A DNA stretch of 38,480 nucleotides from Nocardiopsis endophytica (GTDB lineage: Bacteria; Actinomycetota; Actinomycetes; Streptosporangiales; Streptosporangiaceae), in NCBI RefSeq assembly GCF_027706725.1, contig NZ_JAQFWQ010000066.1:1-38480 (forward strand), written 5' to 3'. The translations under genes were made by a program, and so were the position numbers. This document shows positions 24,107 through 33,016 of the stretch, piece by piece. Positions within the stretch are counted from its first letter, which is position 1, and each line of letters opens with the position of its first letter. The notes beneath the pieces are model-generated. The model ran no database searches, had not been told where the DNA came from, and saw only the letters and a program-made list of their open reading frames with translations.

Positions 24107-24645
24107 CGGGCAGGGGCGCACCGCGGGGGTGCGGCCGCCACGAGCGCGGACGACCACGCACCCGCCCGGCCACGCCGCCGCCCGGACCGCGATGGGCCCG
24201 CCGCCCGGCAGGCGGGGCCGGGGAACCGCCCTGCTCTGGCCGTCGCCGCCGACCACGCCGGCCACGCACACGCCGGACGGCCGACAGTGCTACAGCCAGG
24301 GCCACCGACCTTCCTCGTCGCCGCCCTCCACCCCACACCCCGCTGGCCCGCCGCCCGGCCGGGGCCAGGAAGCGGGGTACCTGCTCAGTCGCCCGACCAA
24401 CCGGACTACCAGCGACCGGACAGACGGCAGGCAGCGTCCGGGAATCGCTCGGCTGTCGCCGTCGCTGCCGAGAACGGTGACCACGCACACGCGCTGCGCC
24501 CGACAGCGCTACAGCACGGGCCGCCGACCTTTCCTCGTCGCCGCCCTCTACCCCACACTCCGCTGGCCCGCCGCTCGGCCGGAACTCGCAAGCGGGGTAC
24601 CTGCTGGTCCGCCGCCTCCGGTATTGCGAGGGGGGCACCTCCCGA
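24107..24645 (-). repeat. Right array of about 219-bp units in inverted orientation, module 2
   Basis: Reverse-complement units with conserved GGGAACCGCC at 24221 and its variant GGAATCGCTC at 24441, and two copies of a segment containing CGACCTTCCTCGTCGCCGCC or CGACCTTTCCTCGTCGCCGCC. The first 100 bases match the equivalent part of module 1 (from 600). It pairs with 22985-23400 as a giant imperfect inverted repeat. Confidence 0.85.
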
Positions 24646-24895
24646 ACGGGGCCGGGCGCGGGGTGTACCGAGGGCGTGTGTACTCCGGGCGCTCGGCGAC
24701 GTCGCAGTTCGGGGCGCTCATCCAAGGCCCGCGCAGGCCCTACCCCGGCCCCGCCCAGACCCCACCCCGGCCCCGCGCATGCCCCGCACATGCCCCGCGC
24801 GCAGTGAACCGGACCCCTCTGCGGCTGGTTCCGGTCCCGAACGGTGCATGGCGTTCAAGGCCCGAACGGCCCTCCATGCGGCATCATCGTGTGCT
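24646..24895. other. Intergenic region upstream of malQ
   Basis: No gene seen. A C-rich stretch with repeated CCCCGCGCATG/CCCCGCACATG segments lies at about 24736-24805. The malQ frame is open through it but the composition is not protein-like. CATCAT (24882-24887), eight bases before GTG 24896, is a weak -10 candidate. Confidence 0.4.
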
Positions 24896-26953
24896 GTGAG
24901 CGATGCGGACCTGGCCCGGCTGGCCGAAGAGCACGGCGTAGCGACCACCTACGAGGACTGGCGGGGCCGCCGCGTGCGCGTCGGTGCCGACACCCTCCGC
25001 CACGTCCTGGCCGCACTGGGGGTCGACGCCTCCGACCCGCGCGCCTCCCTGGAGGCCCACTGGGCCGACCAGGCCCGCCGCCTGCTGCCCCCCGCGGTCG
25101 TCGCCCGCGCCGGGCGCTCGCCCCGGACACCCCTGCCCGACGGCGCCCGCTCCTGGGTCGAGCTGGCCGACGGCGGCTGGGCCCGCCCCGGGCCCGACCT
25201 GCCCACCGGCGTGCACTCCCTGCACGCCGAGTGCCACGGCGTCGCGCAGAGCGCCCCGCTCCTCGTCGTCCCCGAGAGGCTGGAACCCCCGCGCGCGCTG
25301 GGCGACCGCCGCGCCTGGGGACTGACCGCGCAGCTGTACTCCATCCGCTCCCGCGCCTCTTGGGGCCTGGGCGACCTGCGCGACCTGGCCGAACTCGCCG
25401 ACTGGAGCGCGCGCGACCTGGGCGCCGCCTTCACCGCCGTCAACCCGGTCCACGCCGCCGAACCCGAGATCCCCCTCGAACCCTCCCCCTACCTGCCGGT
25501 CAGCCGCCGCTACGCCAACCCCCTCTACCTCCGCGTCGAGGACGTGCCCGAGTACGCCCGCCTCGACCCCACCCAGCGCGAGGCCGTCCAGCGCCTCGCC
25601 CGCCCCCTGCGCGAACGCGGCCGCACCGCCGACCTCCTCGACCGCGACTCGGTGTGGGGCGCCAAGCGCGCCGCCCTGGAAGCCCTGTACCAGGTGCCGC
25701 GCTCACCCGCCCGCGAGGCCGCCTTCCAGGCCTACCTGGAGCGCGAGGGCGCCCCGCTGGTCGAGTACGCCACCTGGTGCGCCCTGGCCGAGGAACACGG
25801 CCCCGACTACCGCTCCTGGCCGCCGGAGCTGCGCGACGTCTCCGCCCAGGAGGTGGGCGCGCGGGCCCTGCGCCGCTGGCCCGAGGTCGACTTCCACCGC
25901 TGGCTGCAGTGGGTGCTCGACGACCAGCTCGCCGCCGCCCAGGCCAGCGCGCGCGCCGCCGGGATGCCGATCGGCATCGTGCACGACATGGCGGTGGGCG
26001 TGCGCACCGGCGGCGCCGACGCCTGGATGTACCGCGGCACCCTGGTGGAGGGGGTGAGCGTCGGCGCCCCGCCGGACGCCTTCAACCAGCAGGGCCAGGA
26101 CTGGTCGCAGCCGCCCTGGCACCCGGTCCGGCTGGCTGAGGAGGGCTACGCGCCCTTCCGCCAGACCCTTCGCCAGACCATGCGGCACGCGGGAGGCGTG
26201 CGCGCCGACCACGTCGCCGGGCTGTTCCGGCTGTGGTGGATCCCCGAGGGCGCCGACCCCTCCGAAGGCGTCTACGTCCGCTACGACCACGAGGGCATGG
26301 TGGGCTCCCTCCTGCTCACCGCGCAGGAGAGCGGCGCCCTGGTGGTCGGCGAGGACCTGGGCACGATCGAGCCGTGGGTCCGCGACCACCTGGCCGAGCG
26401 CGGCGTCCTGGGCACCTCGGTGCTCTGGTTCGAGCGGGACGAGGACGGCGCCCCCAAGCGCCCCGAGGACTGGCGCCGCGCCTGCATGGCCACCGTCGCC
26501 ACGCACGACCTGCCGCCGGTGGCGTCCTTCCTCACCGCCGAGCACGTGGAGCTGCGCGACCGGCTCGGACTGCTCGACCGCCCCGTGGCCGAGGAGCGGG
26601 CCGATGCCGAGGCGCAGGTGGAGGCCTGGCGCCGCCGCCTGGTGGAGCTGGGCCTGCTGGACGAGGGGGTGGACCCGGTCTCCTCGCCGTCCACGGTGGT
26701 GGCCGCGCTCCACGCCTACCTGGCGCGCACCCCGGCGCAGCTGGTCGGACTGGCCCTGACCGACCTGGTGGGCGACCGGCGGATGCAGAACCAGCCCGGC
26801 ACGTCCACCGAGTACCCCAACTGGCGGATGCCGCTCACCAGCGCCGAGGGCGAACCGGTGCTGCTGGACGAGCTCTTCGCCGACCCGCATCTGTCGGCGG
26901 CGGTGCGCCGCGCCCTGCAGCCGGTCACCGCCGGCCTGTGCCGGGGGCGGTGA
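24896..26953 (+). CDS. malQ: 4-alpha-glucanotransferase (amylomaltase)
   Basis: 685-aa GH77 enzyme that transfers alpha-1,4-glucan segments in maltodextrin and glycogen metabolism. The N-terminal module (about 1-120: LARLAEEHGVATTYEDWRGR and TLRHVLAALGVDAS) is the extra domain typical of actinobacterial MalQ. The catalytic domain has the nucleophile D438 in VRADHV, acid/base E486 in GEDLG and transition-state D538 in THDLPP, with DAFNQQGQDWSQPPW as the 250s-loop region. The frame is open back to 24287 across repeat DNA, but conserved sequence begins at GTG 24896. It stands alone with no maltose transport genes nearby. It is convergent with pepN, and two hairpins separate them. Confidence 0.95.
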   Translation: MSDADLARLAEEHGVATTYEDWRGRRVRVGADTLRHVLAALGVDASDPRASLEAHWADQARRLLPPAVVARAGRSPRTPLPDGARSWVELADGGWARPGPDLPTGVHSLHAECHGVAQSAPLLVVPERLEPPRALGDRRAWGLTAQLYSIRSRASWGLGDLRDLAELADWSARDLGAAFTAVNPVHAAEPEIPLEPSPYLPVSRRYANPLYLRVEDVPEYARLDPTQREAVQRLARPLRERGRTADLLDRDSVWGAKRAALEALYQVPRSPAREAAFQAYLEREGAPLVEYATWCALAEEHGPDYRSWPPELRDVSAQEVGARALRRWPEVDFHRWLQWVLDDQLAAAQASARAAGMPIGIVHDMAVGVRTGGADAWMYRGTLVEGVSVGAPPDAFNQQGQDWSQPPWHPVRLAEEGYAPFRQTLRQTMRHAGGVRADHVAGLFRLWWIPEGADPSEGVYVRYDHEGMVGSLLLTAQESGALVVGEDLGTIEPWVRDHLAERGVLGTSVLWFERDEDGAPKRPEDWRRACMATVATHDLPPVASFLTAEHVELRDRLGLLDRPVAEERADAEAQVEAWRRRLVELGLLDEGVDPVSSPSTVVAALHAYLARTPAQLVGLALTDLVGDRRMQNQPGTSTEYPNWRMPLTSAEGEPVLLDELFADPHLSAAVRRALQPVTAGLCRGR

Positions 26954-26970
26954 GCCCGCGGCCCTTCTGT

Positions 26971-27034
26971 CGTTGATCTCGGGAAATCCGACGCTACAAG
27001 CGCGGTTTTAGCGTCGGTTTTCCCGAGATCAACG
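26971..27034. repeat. Dispersed hairpin element, subfamily D (solo)
   Basis: GTTGATCTCGGGAAA...CGACGCTA pairs with TAGCGTCGGTTTTCCCGAGATCAAC over about 26 bp with few mismatches. The ends match subfamily A, the inner arm matches 30833-30896. It lies 17 bases after the malQ stop and could act as a terminator as well. Confidence 0.85.
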
Positions 27035-27042
27035 GGGAATCG

Positions 27043-27076
27043 GGCGGGGCCGGGGGATAAGACCCCCGGCCCCGCC
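27043..27076. terminator. Bidirectional terminator between malQ and pepN
   Basis: 14-bp perfect stem GGCGGGGCCGGGGG/CCCCCGGCCCCGCC with loop ATAAGA, between convergent genes. It stands beside the subfamily D hairpin, so termination does not depend on that element. Confidence 0.75.
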
Positions 27077-27129
27077 GTATCGCTTGCGCGCTTACCGGCT
27101 ACGCGCCCGCCGGCTACGCCTCCGGTCCG

Positions 27130-29682
27130 CTACTTCTCGGCCGCACCGGCCTCGGCGTCGCGGCGGCGGGCGCGCAGCGCGCGCTCGACCGTGGCCCGGC
27201 CCTCGATCAGCAGGCGGTGCAGCGCCGGAGCCGGGGACTGCGCCTCGATGTAGGCGTCCGTCCGGCGCAGCGTCTGCTCCTCGACCAGGTGGGAGGGGTA
27301 GGCGATCTCGGCGAAGGACTGGGCGAACTCCTTCGTCCAGCCCTCCCAGACCTCGCCCAGCCGCGCGAAGTACGGCTCCACGTACGGACGGCACAGCTCG
27401 GCGTGGGAGGGCTCGGTGAAGCCCAGCAGCGTCGCCCGGAACTCGGCGTTGGCCATGTCCCCGGCGGTGATGCGGTCCCAGGCCGCCGCCTTCGCCTCGG
27501 CCGTGGGGATCGCGGCCCGGCAGGCCGCAGCGAACCGCTCGCCGGTGGCCGTGGGGTCGGACTCCAGCTCCGCCGCGATCTCCTTCTCCCCGGCCCTGCC
27601 GCGCGCCACCAGGCGGCGCAGCAGTGTCCAGCGCAGGTCCGTGTCGACGGTCAGCCCCTCGACCTCCAGCGCGCCGTCCAGCAGCCCCTGCAGCAGCGAC
27701 AGGTGCTCGTCGGACACGGCCGCGTCGGCGAACCCGTGCGCGTAGACCAGCTGCAGGTCGCTGCCGGGCTCGGCGGCCGTCAGCAGGTCGCGCAGCTTGG
27801 CGGCCAGCAGGTCGAACCCGGCCGGCGCCCACTCCGGGTCGGCGTAGTTCACCAGCGCCGACACCGCCTGGCGCAGCAGCATCTGGGCCACCGACACGTC
27901 GTGCACCCCGCCGATGCCCGACTCCACCAGCCGCACGTAGTCGCGCGCGGCCATCTCCGCGTCCCGGGTCATGTCCCAGGCGGCCGAGAAGCACAGCGCG
28001 CGCGGCAGCGACTCGGCGATCTCGCCGACGCCCTCCACCACGGTGCGCAGCGACCGCTCGTCCAGGCGGACCTTGGTGAAGGTCAGGTCGTCGTCGTTGA
28101 TGAGCACCAGGTCCGGGCGCTCCTCGCCGACCAGCTCGGGCACCTCGGTGCGCGCCCCGCGCACGTCCAGCTCGACCCGGCGGCGCCGCACGATCCCCTT
28201 GTCGGTGCGGTCGTACAGCCCCACCGCCAGGCGGTGGTCGCGCAGCGTCGGGTAGTCCTCGGCCGCCTCCTGCAGCACCGCGAAGGAGGTGAAGCGGCCC
28301 TGGTCGTCGGTGGCGAACTCGGGGCGCATGGTGTTGACCCCGGCCGTCTCCAGCCACTGCCGCGACCAGTCCGACAGGTCGCGCCCGGAGGCCCGCTCCA
28401 GCTGCCGCAGCAGGTCCGACAGCTCGGTGTTGCCGTAGGCGTGCTCCTTGAAATACTCGCGCACGCCCTCGAAGAACGCGTCCACGCCCACGTAGGCCAC
28501 CAGCTGCTTGAGCACCGAGGCGCCCTTGGCGTAGGTGATGCCGTCGAAGTTGACCTCCACCGCCTGCATGTCGGGGATGTCGGCGGCGATGGGGTGGGTG
28601 GAGGGCAGCTGGTCCTGTCGCAGCGCCCAGGCCTTCTCCACGTTGGCGAAGGTCGTCCAGGCGTCGGTCCACTTGGTGGCCTCGGCCTGGCAGTGCACGC
28701 TGGAGTAGGTCGCGAACGACTCGTTCAGCCACAGGTCGTCCCACCAGCGCATGGTGACCAGGTCGCCGAACCACATGTGCGCCATCTCGTGGAGGATCGT
28801 CTCGGCGCGCCGCTCGTAGCGCGCGTCGGTCACCCGGGAGCGGAAGACGTAGTCCTCCAGGAAGGTGACCGCCCCGGCGTTCTCCATCGCCCCGGCGTTG
28901 AACTCGGGCACGAAGAGCTGGTCGTACTTGCCGAAGGGGTACCGCATCCCGAAGACGCGGTGGTAGAAGTCGAAGCCCTGCTTGGTGACCTCGAAGATGG
29001 CGTCGGCGTCCAGGTGCTCGGCCAGCGAGGCGCGGCAGAAGACGCCCAGCGGGATGCCGTCGTGGGAGTCGCGCTCCACGTGGTAGGGCCCGGCGATGAG
29101 CGCGGTGATGTAGGTGGAGACCGGGTCGGTGGCCGGGAAGTGCCAGCGCACCGCGTCCTCACGGCCCTCGACCGGCGCGCGCTCGGTGTCCGGCGCGCTG
29201 TTGGAGACCACCTCGAAGTCGGTCGGCGCGGTCACCGCGAGCTCGAAGCGGGCCTTGAGGTCCGGCTGGTCGAAGCAGGTGTACATGCGGTGCGCGTCGG
29301 AGGTCTCGAACTGCGTGTACAGGTAGACCTTGCCGTCGACCGGGTCGACGAACCGGTGCAGGCCCTCGCCGGTGCGCATGTAGGCGGCCTTGGCGACCAC
29401 GGTCAGCTCGTTGGAGGCCTCCAGGCCGTCCAGAGCGATCCGCCCGCCGTCGAAGACCTGCGCCGGGTCGAGGGCGCGCCCGTTGAGCACGACGGACTCC
29501 ACCTCGGGGGCCACCAGGTCCACGAACGTGGACGCCCCGGGCTCGCTGCAGTCGAAGCGGATCTTCGTGGTGGACGCGAACGTCGTGTCCCCGGTGGTCA
29601 GGTCGAGCTCGACGCCGTAGGAGGCGACGTCGAGGAGCCTCGCGCGCTCACGTGCCTCGTCGCGTGTCAGGTTGCCCGCCAC
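27130..29682 (-). CDS. pepN: Aminopeptidase N (M1 family)
   Basis: 850-aa zinc aminopeptidase, the usual length for actinobacterial PepN. It removes N-terminal residues from peptides in the cytosol. The exopeptidase motif GAMEN is at 264-268, the zinc site HEMAH at 298-302 with third ligand E321 (WLNE), and the catalytic Tyr region follows. The N-terminal beta domain and C-terminal helical domain (ERAP1-like) are complete. There is no signal peptide. GTG 29682 is chosen because GAAGGGAG lies about 8 bases upstream. It is divergent from the Rv2466c-like reductase gene, the same neighbour it has in M. tuberculosis (Rv2467/Rv2466c). Confidence 0.96.
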   Translation of the reverse strand: MAGNLTRDEARERARLLDVASYGVELDLTTGDTTFASTTKIRFDCSEPGASTFVDLVAPEVESVVLNGRALDPAQVFDGGRIALDGLEASNELTVVAKAAYMRTGEGLHRFVDPVDGKVYLYTQFETSDAHRMYTCFDQPDLKARFELAVTAPTDFEVVSNSAPDTERAPVEGREDAVRWHFPATDPVSTYITALIAGPYHVERDSHDGIPLGVFCRASLAEHLDADAIFEVTKQGFDFYHRVFGMRYPFGKYDQLFVPEFNAGAMENAGAVTFLEDYVFRSRVTDARYERRAETILHEMAHMWFGDLVTMRWWDDLWLNESFATYSSVHCQAEATKWTDAWTTFANVEKAWALRQDQLPSTHPIAADIPDMQAVEVNFDGITYAKGASVLKQLVAYVGVDAFFEGVREYFKEHAYGNTELSDLLRQLERASGRDLSDWSRQWLETAGVNTMRPEFATDDQGRFTSFAVLQEAAEDYPTLRDHRLAVGLYDRTDKGIVRRRRVELDVRGARTEVPELVGEERPDLVLINDDDLTFTKVRLDERSLRTVVEGVGEIAESLPRALCFSAAWDMTRDAEMAARDYVRLVESGIGGVHDVSVAQMLLRQAVSALVNYADPEWAPAGFDLLAAKLRDLLTAAEPGSDLQLVYAHGFADAAVSDEHLSLLQGLLDGALEVEGLTVDTDLRWTLLRRLVARGRAGEKEIAAELESDPTATGERFAAACRAAIPTAEAKAAAWDRITAGDMANAEFRATLLGFTEPSHAELCRPYVEPYFARLGEVWEGWTKEFAQSFAEIAYPSHLVEEQTLRRTDAYIEAQSPAPALHRLLIEGRATVERALRARRRDAEAGAAEK

Positions 29683-29916
29683 GTACCGCTCCCTTCACGG
29701 CCGCCGTCATCGCCGGCCGGACTCGACGAACGGCCCCCGTGCGCCGTGCGCGCCCGGCGGCCCCTGTGATTCGGTTTCCTCCGTTGATCCTGCCACTTCC
29801 CGACCGCCGATGCGGAACCGGAATGCCGGGCGCGGCGGCGGGGTTGTGGAGTTGGGGCGGCCCCGGGGCCGCCCGGGCGACCCCCCACTGACGACCCGGA
29901 GAACGAGGGCGGAGCG

Positions 29917-30528
29917 ATGAGCGAGACGAAGACGGTGGACTTCTGGTTCGACCCGGCGTGCCCGTGGGCCTGGCTGGCGTCTCGGTGGCTGCTGGAGGTC
30001 GAGAAGGTCCGGCCGGTGAAGGCCCGCTGGCACGTGATGAGCCTGGCCGTCCTCAACGAGGGGCGTGAGGACCTGCCCGAGCGCTACCGCGAGATGCTCA
30101 CGACGGCCTGGGGGCCGGTGCGGGTGGCGATCGCGGCCGAGCAGCGGTTCGGCCAGGACGTCCTGGGCCCGCTGTACACGGCCATGGGCAATCGCATCCA
30201 CGTGCAGGGGCAGGAGCTGGGCCCGGAGCCGGTGCGCGGGGCGCTCAAGGAGCTGGACCTGCCGGCCGACCTGGCCGACGCGGCCGAGTCCACCGACTAC
30301 GATGAGGCCCTGCGCGCCTCCCACAAGGACGGGATCGACCGCGTCGGCGAAGAGGTCGGCACGCCGGTGATCTCCGTGGAGGGGGTGTCCTTCTTCGGTC
30401 CGGTGGTGACCCCCGCCCCCAAGGGCGAGGCGGCCGGGCGGCTGTGGGACGGCGTGCTGCTGGTCGCCGGGACCGACGGCTTCTTCGAGCTGAAGCGCAG
30501 CCGCACCCGCGACCCGATCTTCGACTGA
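29917..30528 (+). CDS. Rv2466c-family mycothiol-dependent reductase (DsbA-like thioredoxin fold)
   Basis: 203 aa, collinear with M. tuberculosis Rv2466c (mycothiol-dependent nitroreductase/mycoredoxin-like, needed for oxidative stress tolerance and nitro-prodrug activation). The N-terminal [11 protein letters not shown] holds the active-site cysteine C15, but the second position of the CPWC motif is alanine (A18), so this is a one-cysteine variant that would need a monothiol mechanism with mycothiol. [32 protein letters not shown] and FFGPV are the conserved helical-insert and cis-Pro-side segments. ATG 29917 follows GGCGGAG. The gene is divergent from pepN and is followed by a perfect hairpin and then a small acidic ORF. 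Confidence 0.92.
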   Translation: MSETKTVDFWFDPACPWAWLASRWLLEVEKVRPVKARWHVMSLAVLNEGREDLPERYREMLTTAWGPVRVAIAAEQRFGQDVLGPLYTAMGNRIHVQGQELGPEPVRGALKELDLPADLADAAESTDYDEALRASHKDGIDRVGEEVGTPVISVEGVSFFGPVVTPAPKGEAAGRLWDGVLLVAGTDGFFELKRSRTRDPIFD

Positions 30529-30570
30529 GAACGCGCACCGGAACGGCACACGAGGCGATGCGGCCGCGCG

Positions 30571-30595
30571 GCTCCGGCGCCGGGGGCGCCGGAGC
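30571..30595 (+). terminator. Perfect hairpin after the Rv2466c-like gene
   Basis: GCTCCGGCGCC/GGCGCCGGAGC, 11-bp stem with loop GGG, extended by CGGCCG/CGGCCG outside. It lies 43 bases past the stop. Confidence 0.6.
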
Positions 30596-30633
30596 GGCCG
30601 GGCGCACGGAGAACAGCACCGGGAGGACCGGCG

Positions 30634-30792
30634 ATGAGCGGACCTGACGACGAGCGGCGGGTCGACCTGTCGGACGACGAGCCGCCCGTCCTGCCCGACA
30701 TCACCGACGACGAGCGCGGCTCGTCGTGGGGCGAGCGCGAGGAGGACGACATCGCGCGCCTGCTGGAGGACCGCCCGCCGCACTGGGGCTGA
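30634..30792 (+). CDS. Small acidic protein, unknown function
   Basis: 52-aa ORF, ATG 30634 with GGGAGGA about seven bases upstream. It is very acidic (about 18 Asp/Glu), with the order DLSDDEPPVLPDITDDE, SSWGEREEDDIARLLEDR and the C-terminus PPHWG. Codon third positions are mostly G/C, as in neighbouring genes, which supports translation. Similar short acidic proteins ending in DRPPH- are, to my recollection, common in streptomycetes and relatives, but I cannot name a family. There is no membrane segment or metal site. It is on the same strand as the Rv2466c-like gene but beyond its hairpin terminator. Confidence 0.7.
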   Translation: MSGPDDERRVDLSDDEPPVLPDITDDERGSSWGEREEDDIARLLEDRPPHWG

Positions 30793-30797
30793 TCCGG

Positions 30798-30896
30798 GCT
30801 CGGAGCCCGCGCGGACAGGCGGGGGTGCTCCGCGTTGATCTCGGGAGAAACGACGCTACCGGGCCGCTTTTTGGGGCGGTTCTCCCGAGATCAACG
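30798..30896. repeat. Dispersed hairpin element, subfamily D, with left outer arm
   Basis: Core 30833-30896: GTTGATCTCGGGAGAA pairs with TTCTCCCGAGATCAAC (one mismatch), inner arm CGACGCTA partly paired. The left arm GAGCCCGCGCGGACAGGCGG is the same outer arm as at 11071-11102 and 16814-16845. Confidence 0.85.
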
Positions 30897-30972
30897 GCGC
30901 AGGGGCGGCGATCGGCGGCGGGTTTCGGAGGAGCTCTCCGGGCCCCTGGATCGCTTCCGCGCGGCCCGCGAA

Positions 30973-31012
30973 CACCTGGAGGGGCCCACCGGCCGGTGGG
31001 CCCCTCCAGGTG
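30973..31012. terminator. 40-bp perfect palindrome
   Basis: CACCTGGAGGGGCCCACCGG followed directly by its exact complement. It can form a 20-bp (in RNA, about 18-bp plus 4-nt loop) hairpin. It lies about 180 bases after the small acidic ORF and 230 bases before the aldehyde dehydrogenase, so it could end transcription from the left. It is longer than any other perfect palindrome seen here. Confidence 0.55.
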
Positions 31013-31240
31013 CTCCGGCGGAGGCGCGGAACATGCTCCCGTGCAGGGCGTCGCGGCCGCGGTCGGCCGGGCGCGGCTCCGGGGCGCTGACCGGATCCCG
31101 CGACTGGCTCCCCGCCCGCCGACGGGCGGTCACGGGCGCCGAGGGCTCCCCGGACGCGATCCCGGTGCGCGCACCTGCTCCGGGCCCCGGAACGGGCCCC
31201 GGGCGGATTAACCTAACAGTGTTCTGGGAAGGTGGGCGGC
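31013..31240. promoter_or_regulatory. Aldehyde dehydrogenase upstream region
   Basis: No gene seen. GGATTAACCTAACAGTG at 31205-31221 is the only AT-rich patch and probably contains the -10 element (TAACCT or TAACAG), giving a leader of about 25 bases with the site GGGAAGG (31226-31232). Confidence 0.4.
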
Positions 31241-32662
31241 ATGCGATCCCTCTACATCGAGGGCGCCTGGACGCCCTCCGCCTCCGACGCCTCCATCGAC
31301 GTCGTCGACCCGTCGACCGAGGAGGTCATCGACGCCGTCCCCGCGGGGGACGCGTCCGACGCCGACCGCGCCGTCGGCGCCGCCCGGGCCGCCTTCCCCG
31401 GCTGGTCGGCCCTGCCCGTCGCCGAGCGCCGCGCCGCCCTGGGCAAGGCCCTGGACCTGCTGCGCGAGCGCGCCGACGGTATGGCCCGCACCATGGCCGC
31501 CGACATGGGCGCCCCGCTGCGCTTCGCCGCCAAGGTCCAGGTCGGCCTGCCGCTGCTGATGTTCTCCACCTTCCTGGACCTGGCCGAGGAGGTCGGGGAG
31601 CGCTACTTCACCGGCGAGGAGGTCGGCAGCTCGCTGGTGGTGCGCGAGCCCTACGGGGTCGTCGGCGCCATCACCCCGTGGAACTACCCCCTGCACCAGG
31701 TCGTGCTCAAGGTCGTCCCGGCCATGCTCGCCGGGAACACCGTGGTGCTCAAGCCAAGCGAGGTCGCCCCGCTCAGCGCCTACGACCTGGCCGAGGCGCT
31801 GCACGACGCGGGCCTGCCGCCGGGCGTGTTCAACCTCGTCATGGGCACCGGCCCCGAGGTCGGCGAGGCGATCGCCGCGCACCCGGATGTCGACATGGTC
31901 TCCTTCACCGGTTCCGGCCGCGCCGGGACCCGGGTGAGCGAGGTCGCCGCCGCCACCGTCAAGAAGGTCGCCCTGGAGCTGGGCGGCAAGTCCCCGAACG
32001 TGCTGCTGGACGACGCCGACCTTCCCGCCGCCGTCAAGGCCGGGGTCGCCGACGTCATGCGCAACACCGGGCAGAGCTGCAACGCCCTGACCCGCATGCT
32101 GGTCCCGCGCTCCCGCTACGACGAGGCGGTCGCCCTGGCCGCCGAGGCCGCCGCCAAGTACGCCCCGGGCGACCCCAGGGAGGAGGGCACCCGGATGGGG
32201 CCGGTCGTCTCCGCCGCCCAGCTCGAGCGGGTGCGGGGCTACATCGAGGCGGGCGTCGCCGAGGGCGCCCGGCTGGTGGCCGGGGGAGCGGAGGCGCCCG
32301 AGGGGGCCGGGCGCGGCTACTTCGTGCGCCCCACGGTCTTCGCCGACGTCACCAACGACATGCGCATCGCCCGGGAGGAGATCTTCGGGCCGGTCCTCAC
32401 CGTCATCGCCTACGACGACGAGGAGGACGCGGTGCGCATCGCCAACGACACCGAGTACGGCCTGGCGGCGGGGGTGTGGTCCGGCGACGCCGACCGCGCC
32501 ATGCGGGTGGCGCGCCGCCTGCGCGCCGGCCAGGTGCAGGTCAACGGCGGCGGCGTGAACCCGCTCGCACCGTTCGGCGGGTACAAGCGCTCGGGTGTGG
32601 GGCGCGAGTGGGGCCTGCACGGGCTGGACGAGTTCTGCGAGGTCAAGGCCATCCAGCGGTGA
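31241..32662 (+). CDS. NAD(P)-dependent aldehyde dehydrogenase
   Basis: 473-aa ALDH superfamily enzyme oxidising an aldehyde to its acid. Catalytic residues are E246 in LELGGKSPN and C280 in NTGQSCNA, with PWNYPL as the oxyanion/cofactor stretch, FTGSGRAGT as the cofactor loop and EEIFGPV near the C-terminus. The substrate is not evident; the pattern is that of broad class 1/2 ALDHs. I prefer ATG 31241, with GGGAAGG eight bases upstream, over the in-frame GTG 31232. It sits alone between repeat/palindrome DNA and a small membrane-peptide gene. It interrupts the pepN-Rv2466c-rpiB neighbourhood known from mycobacteria, suggesting a lineage-specific insertion (inference). Confidence 0.93.
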   Translation: MRSLYIEGAWTPSASDASIDVVDPSTEEVIDAVPAGDASDADRAVGAARAAFPGWSALPVAERRAALGKALDLLRERADGMARTMAADMGAPLRFAAKVQVGLPLLMFSTFLDLAEEVGERYFTGEEVGSSLVVREPYGVVGAITPWNYPLHQVVLKVVPAMLAGNTVVLKPSEVAPLSAYDLAEALHDAGLPPGVFNLVMGTGPEVGEAIAAHPDVDMVSFTGSGRAGTRVSEVAAATVKKVALELGGKSPNVLLDDADLPAAVKAGVADVMRNTGQSCNALTRMLVPRSRYDEAVALAAEAAAKYAPGDPREEGTRMGPVVSAAQLERVRGYIEAGVAEGARLVAGGAEAPEGAGRGYFVRPTVFADVTNDMRIAREEIFGPVLTVIAYDDEEDAVRIANDTEYGLAAGVWSGDADRAMRVARRLRAGQVQVNGGGVNPLAPFGGYKRSGVGREWGLHGLDEFCEVKAIQR

Positions 32663-32698
32663 CGGGTGGGGCCGGACGGGGCACCCGGGACCGCCGCA

Positions 32699-32762
32699 TA
32701 GGATGATCTGAGGCGTTTCGCCCCGGTTGTTATGTCCCGGTTCCCGTCTGTCGAGGTGTGAC
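32699..32762 (+). promoter_or_regulatory. Promoter and leader of the small membrane protein gene
   Basis: TAGGAT -10 hexamer at 32699-32704, then a leader of about 50 bases with GAGGTG before GTG 32763. Unlike many genes here, this one has a normal leader. Confidence 0.45.
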
Positions 32763-32918
32763 GTGAGCAGCAAGCCCGCAGTGTCCAAGGCCGGTCCGCT
32801 GAGCAAGGACGTCAAGGCCATGGTCGTCACGAACGTGGTGGCGATCCTGTCCATGGCCCTGTTCGCGGCCCTGGGCCTGGGCGTCGCCTACGCCGCCAAC
32901 GGCACCCTGGTGTTCTGA
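32763..32918 (+). CDS. Small single-pass membrane protein, unknown function
   Basis: 51 aa from GTG 32763, preceded by GAGGTG. A short charged N-terminus (SKPAVSKAGPLSKDVKAM) is followed by one hydrophobic helix (about 20-45) and a short tail ending GTLVF. The positive N-terminal side predicts N-in topology. I do not recognise a family; a stable membrane peptide upstream of rpiB is plausible because the frame has typical codon bias, its own promoter-like TAGGAT and a ribosome-binding site. rpiB follows 98 bases later with its own promoter signal. Confidence 0.7.
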   Translation: MSSKPAVSKAGPLSKDVKAMVVTNVVAILSMALFAALGLGVAYAANGTLVF

Positions 32919-33004
32919 GGCAGGCCGACGGCCCACCGCGGCCCGCTCCGCCCCGCGACCCGGGGCAGGGGCGGGCCGCGGCGCTTTGTGCGCCGCTGAC
33001 CTGC

Positions 33005-33016
33005 CACACTAGGGGC
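33005..33016 (+). promoter_or_regulatory. -10-like CACACT six bases before rpiB
   Basis: CACACT (33005-33010), then AGGGGC, then GTG 33017; same spacing as the other presumed leaderless genes. A TAGGGG offset is also visible. Confidence 0.4.

Noticed and set aside
24287-24895. N-terminal extension of malQ into repeat DNA
   Set aside because: The frame is open but the sequence is translated repeat; conserved amylomaltase sequence begins at the GTG at 24896.
26971-27034. Treating the dispersed hairpins purely as transcription terminators
   Set aside because: Copies also occur in a divergent promoter gap (11006) and in modules far from genes, and ordinary GC terminators stand beside the copies at 26971 and 33521.
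27217-29769. 850-aa open frame on the plus strand opposite pepN
   Set aside because: Antisense shadow of pepN with no recognisable motif.
31205-31221. DtxR/IdeR iron box (TTAACCTAAC)
   Set aside because: Only a half-site-like match; the 19-bp dyad is absent and the downstream gene is an aldehyde dehydrogenase without an iron link.
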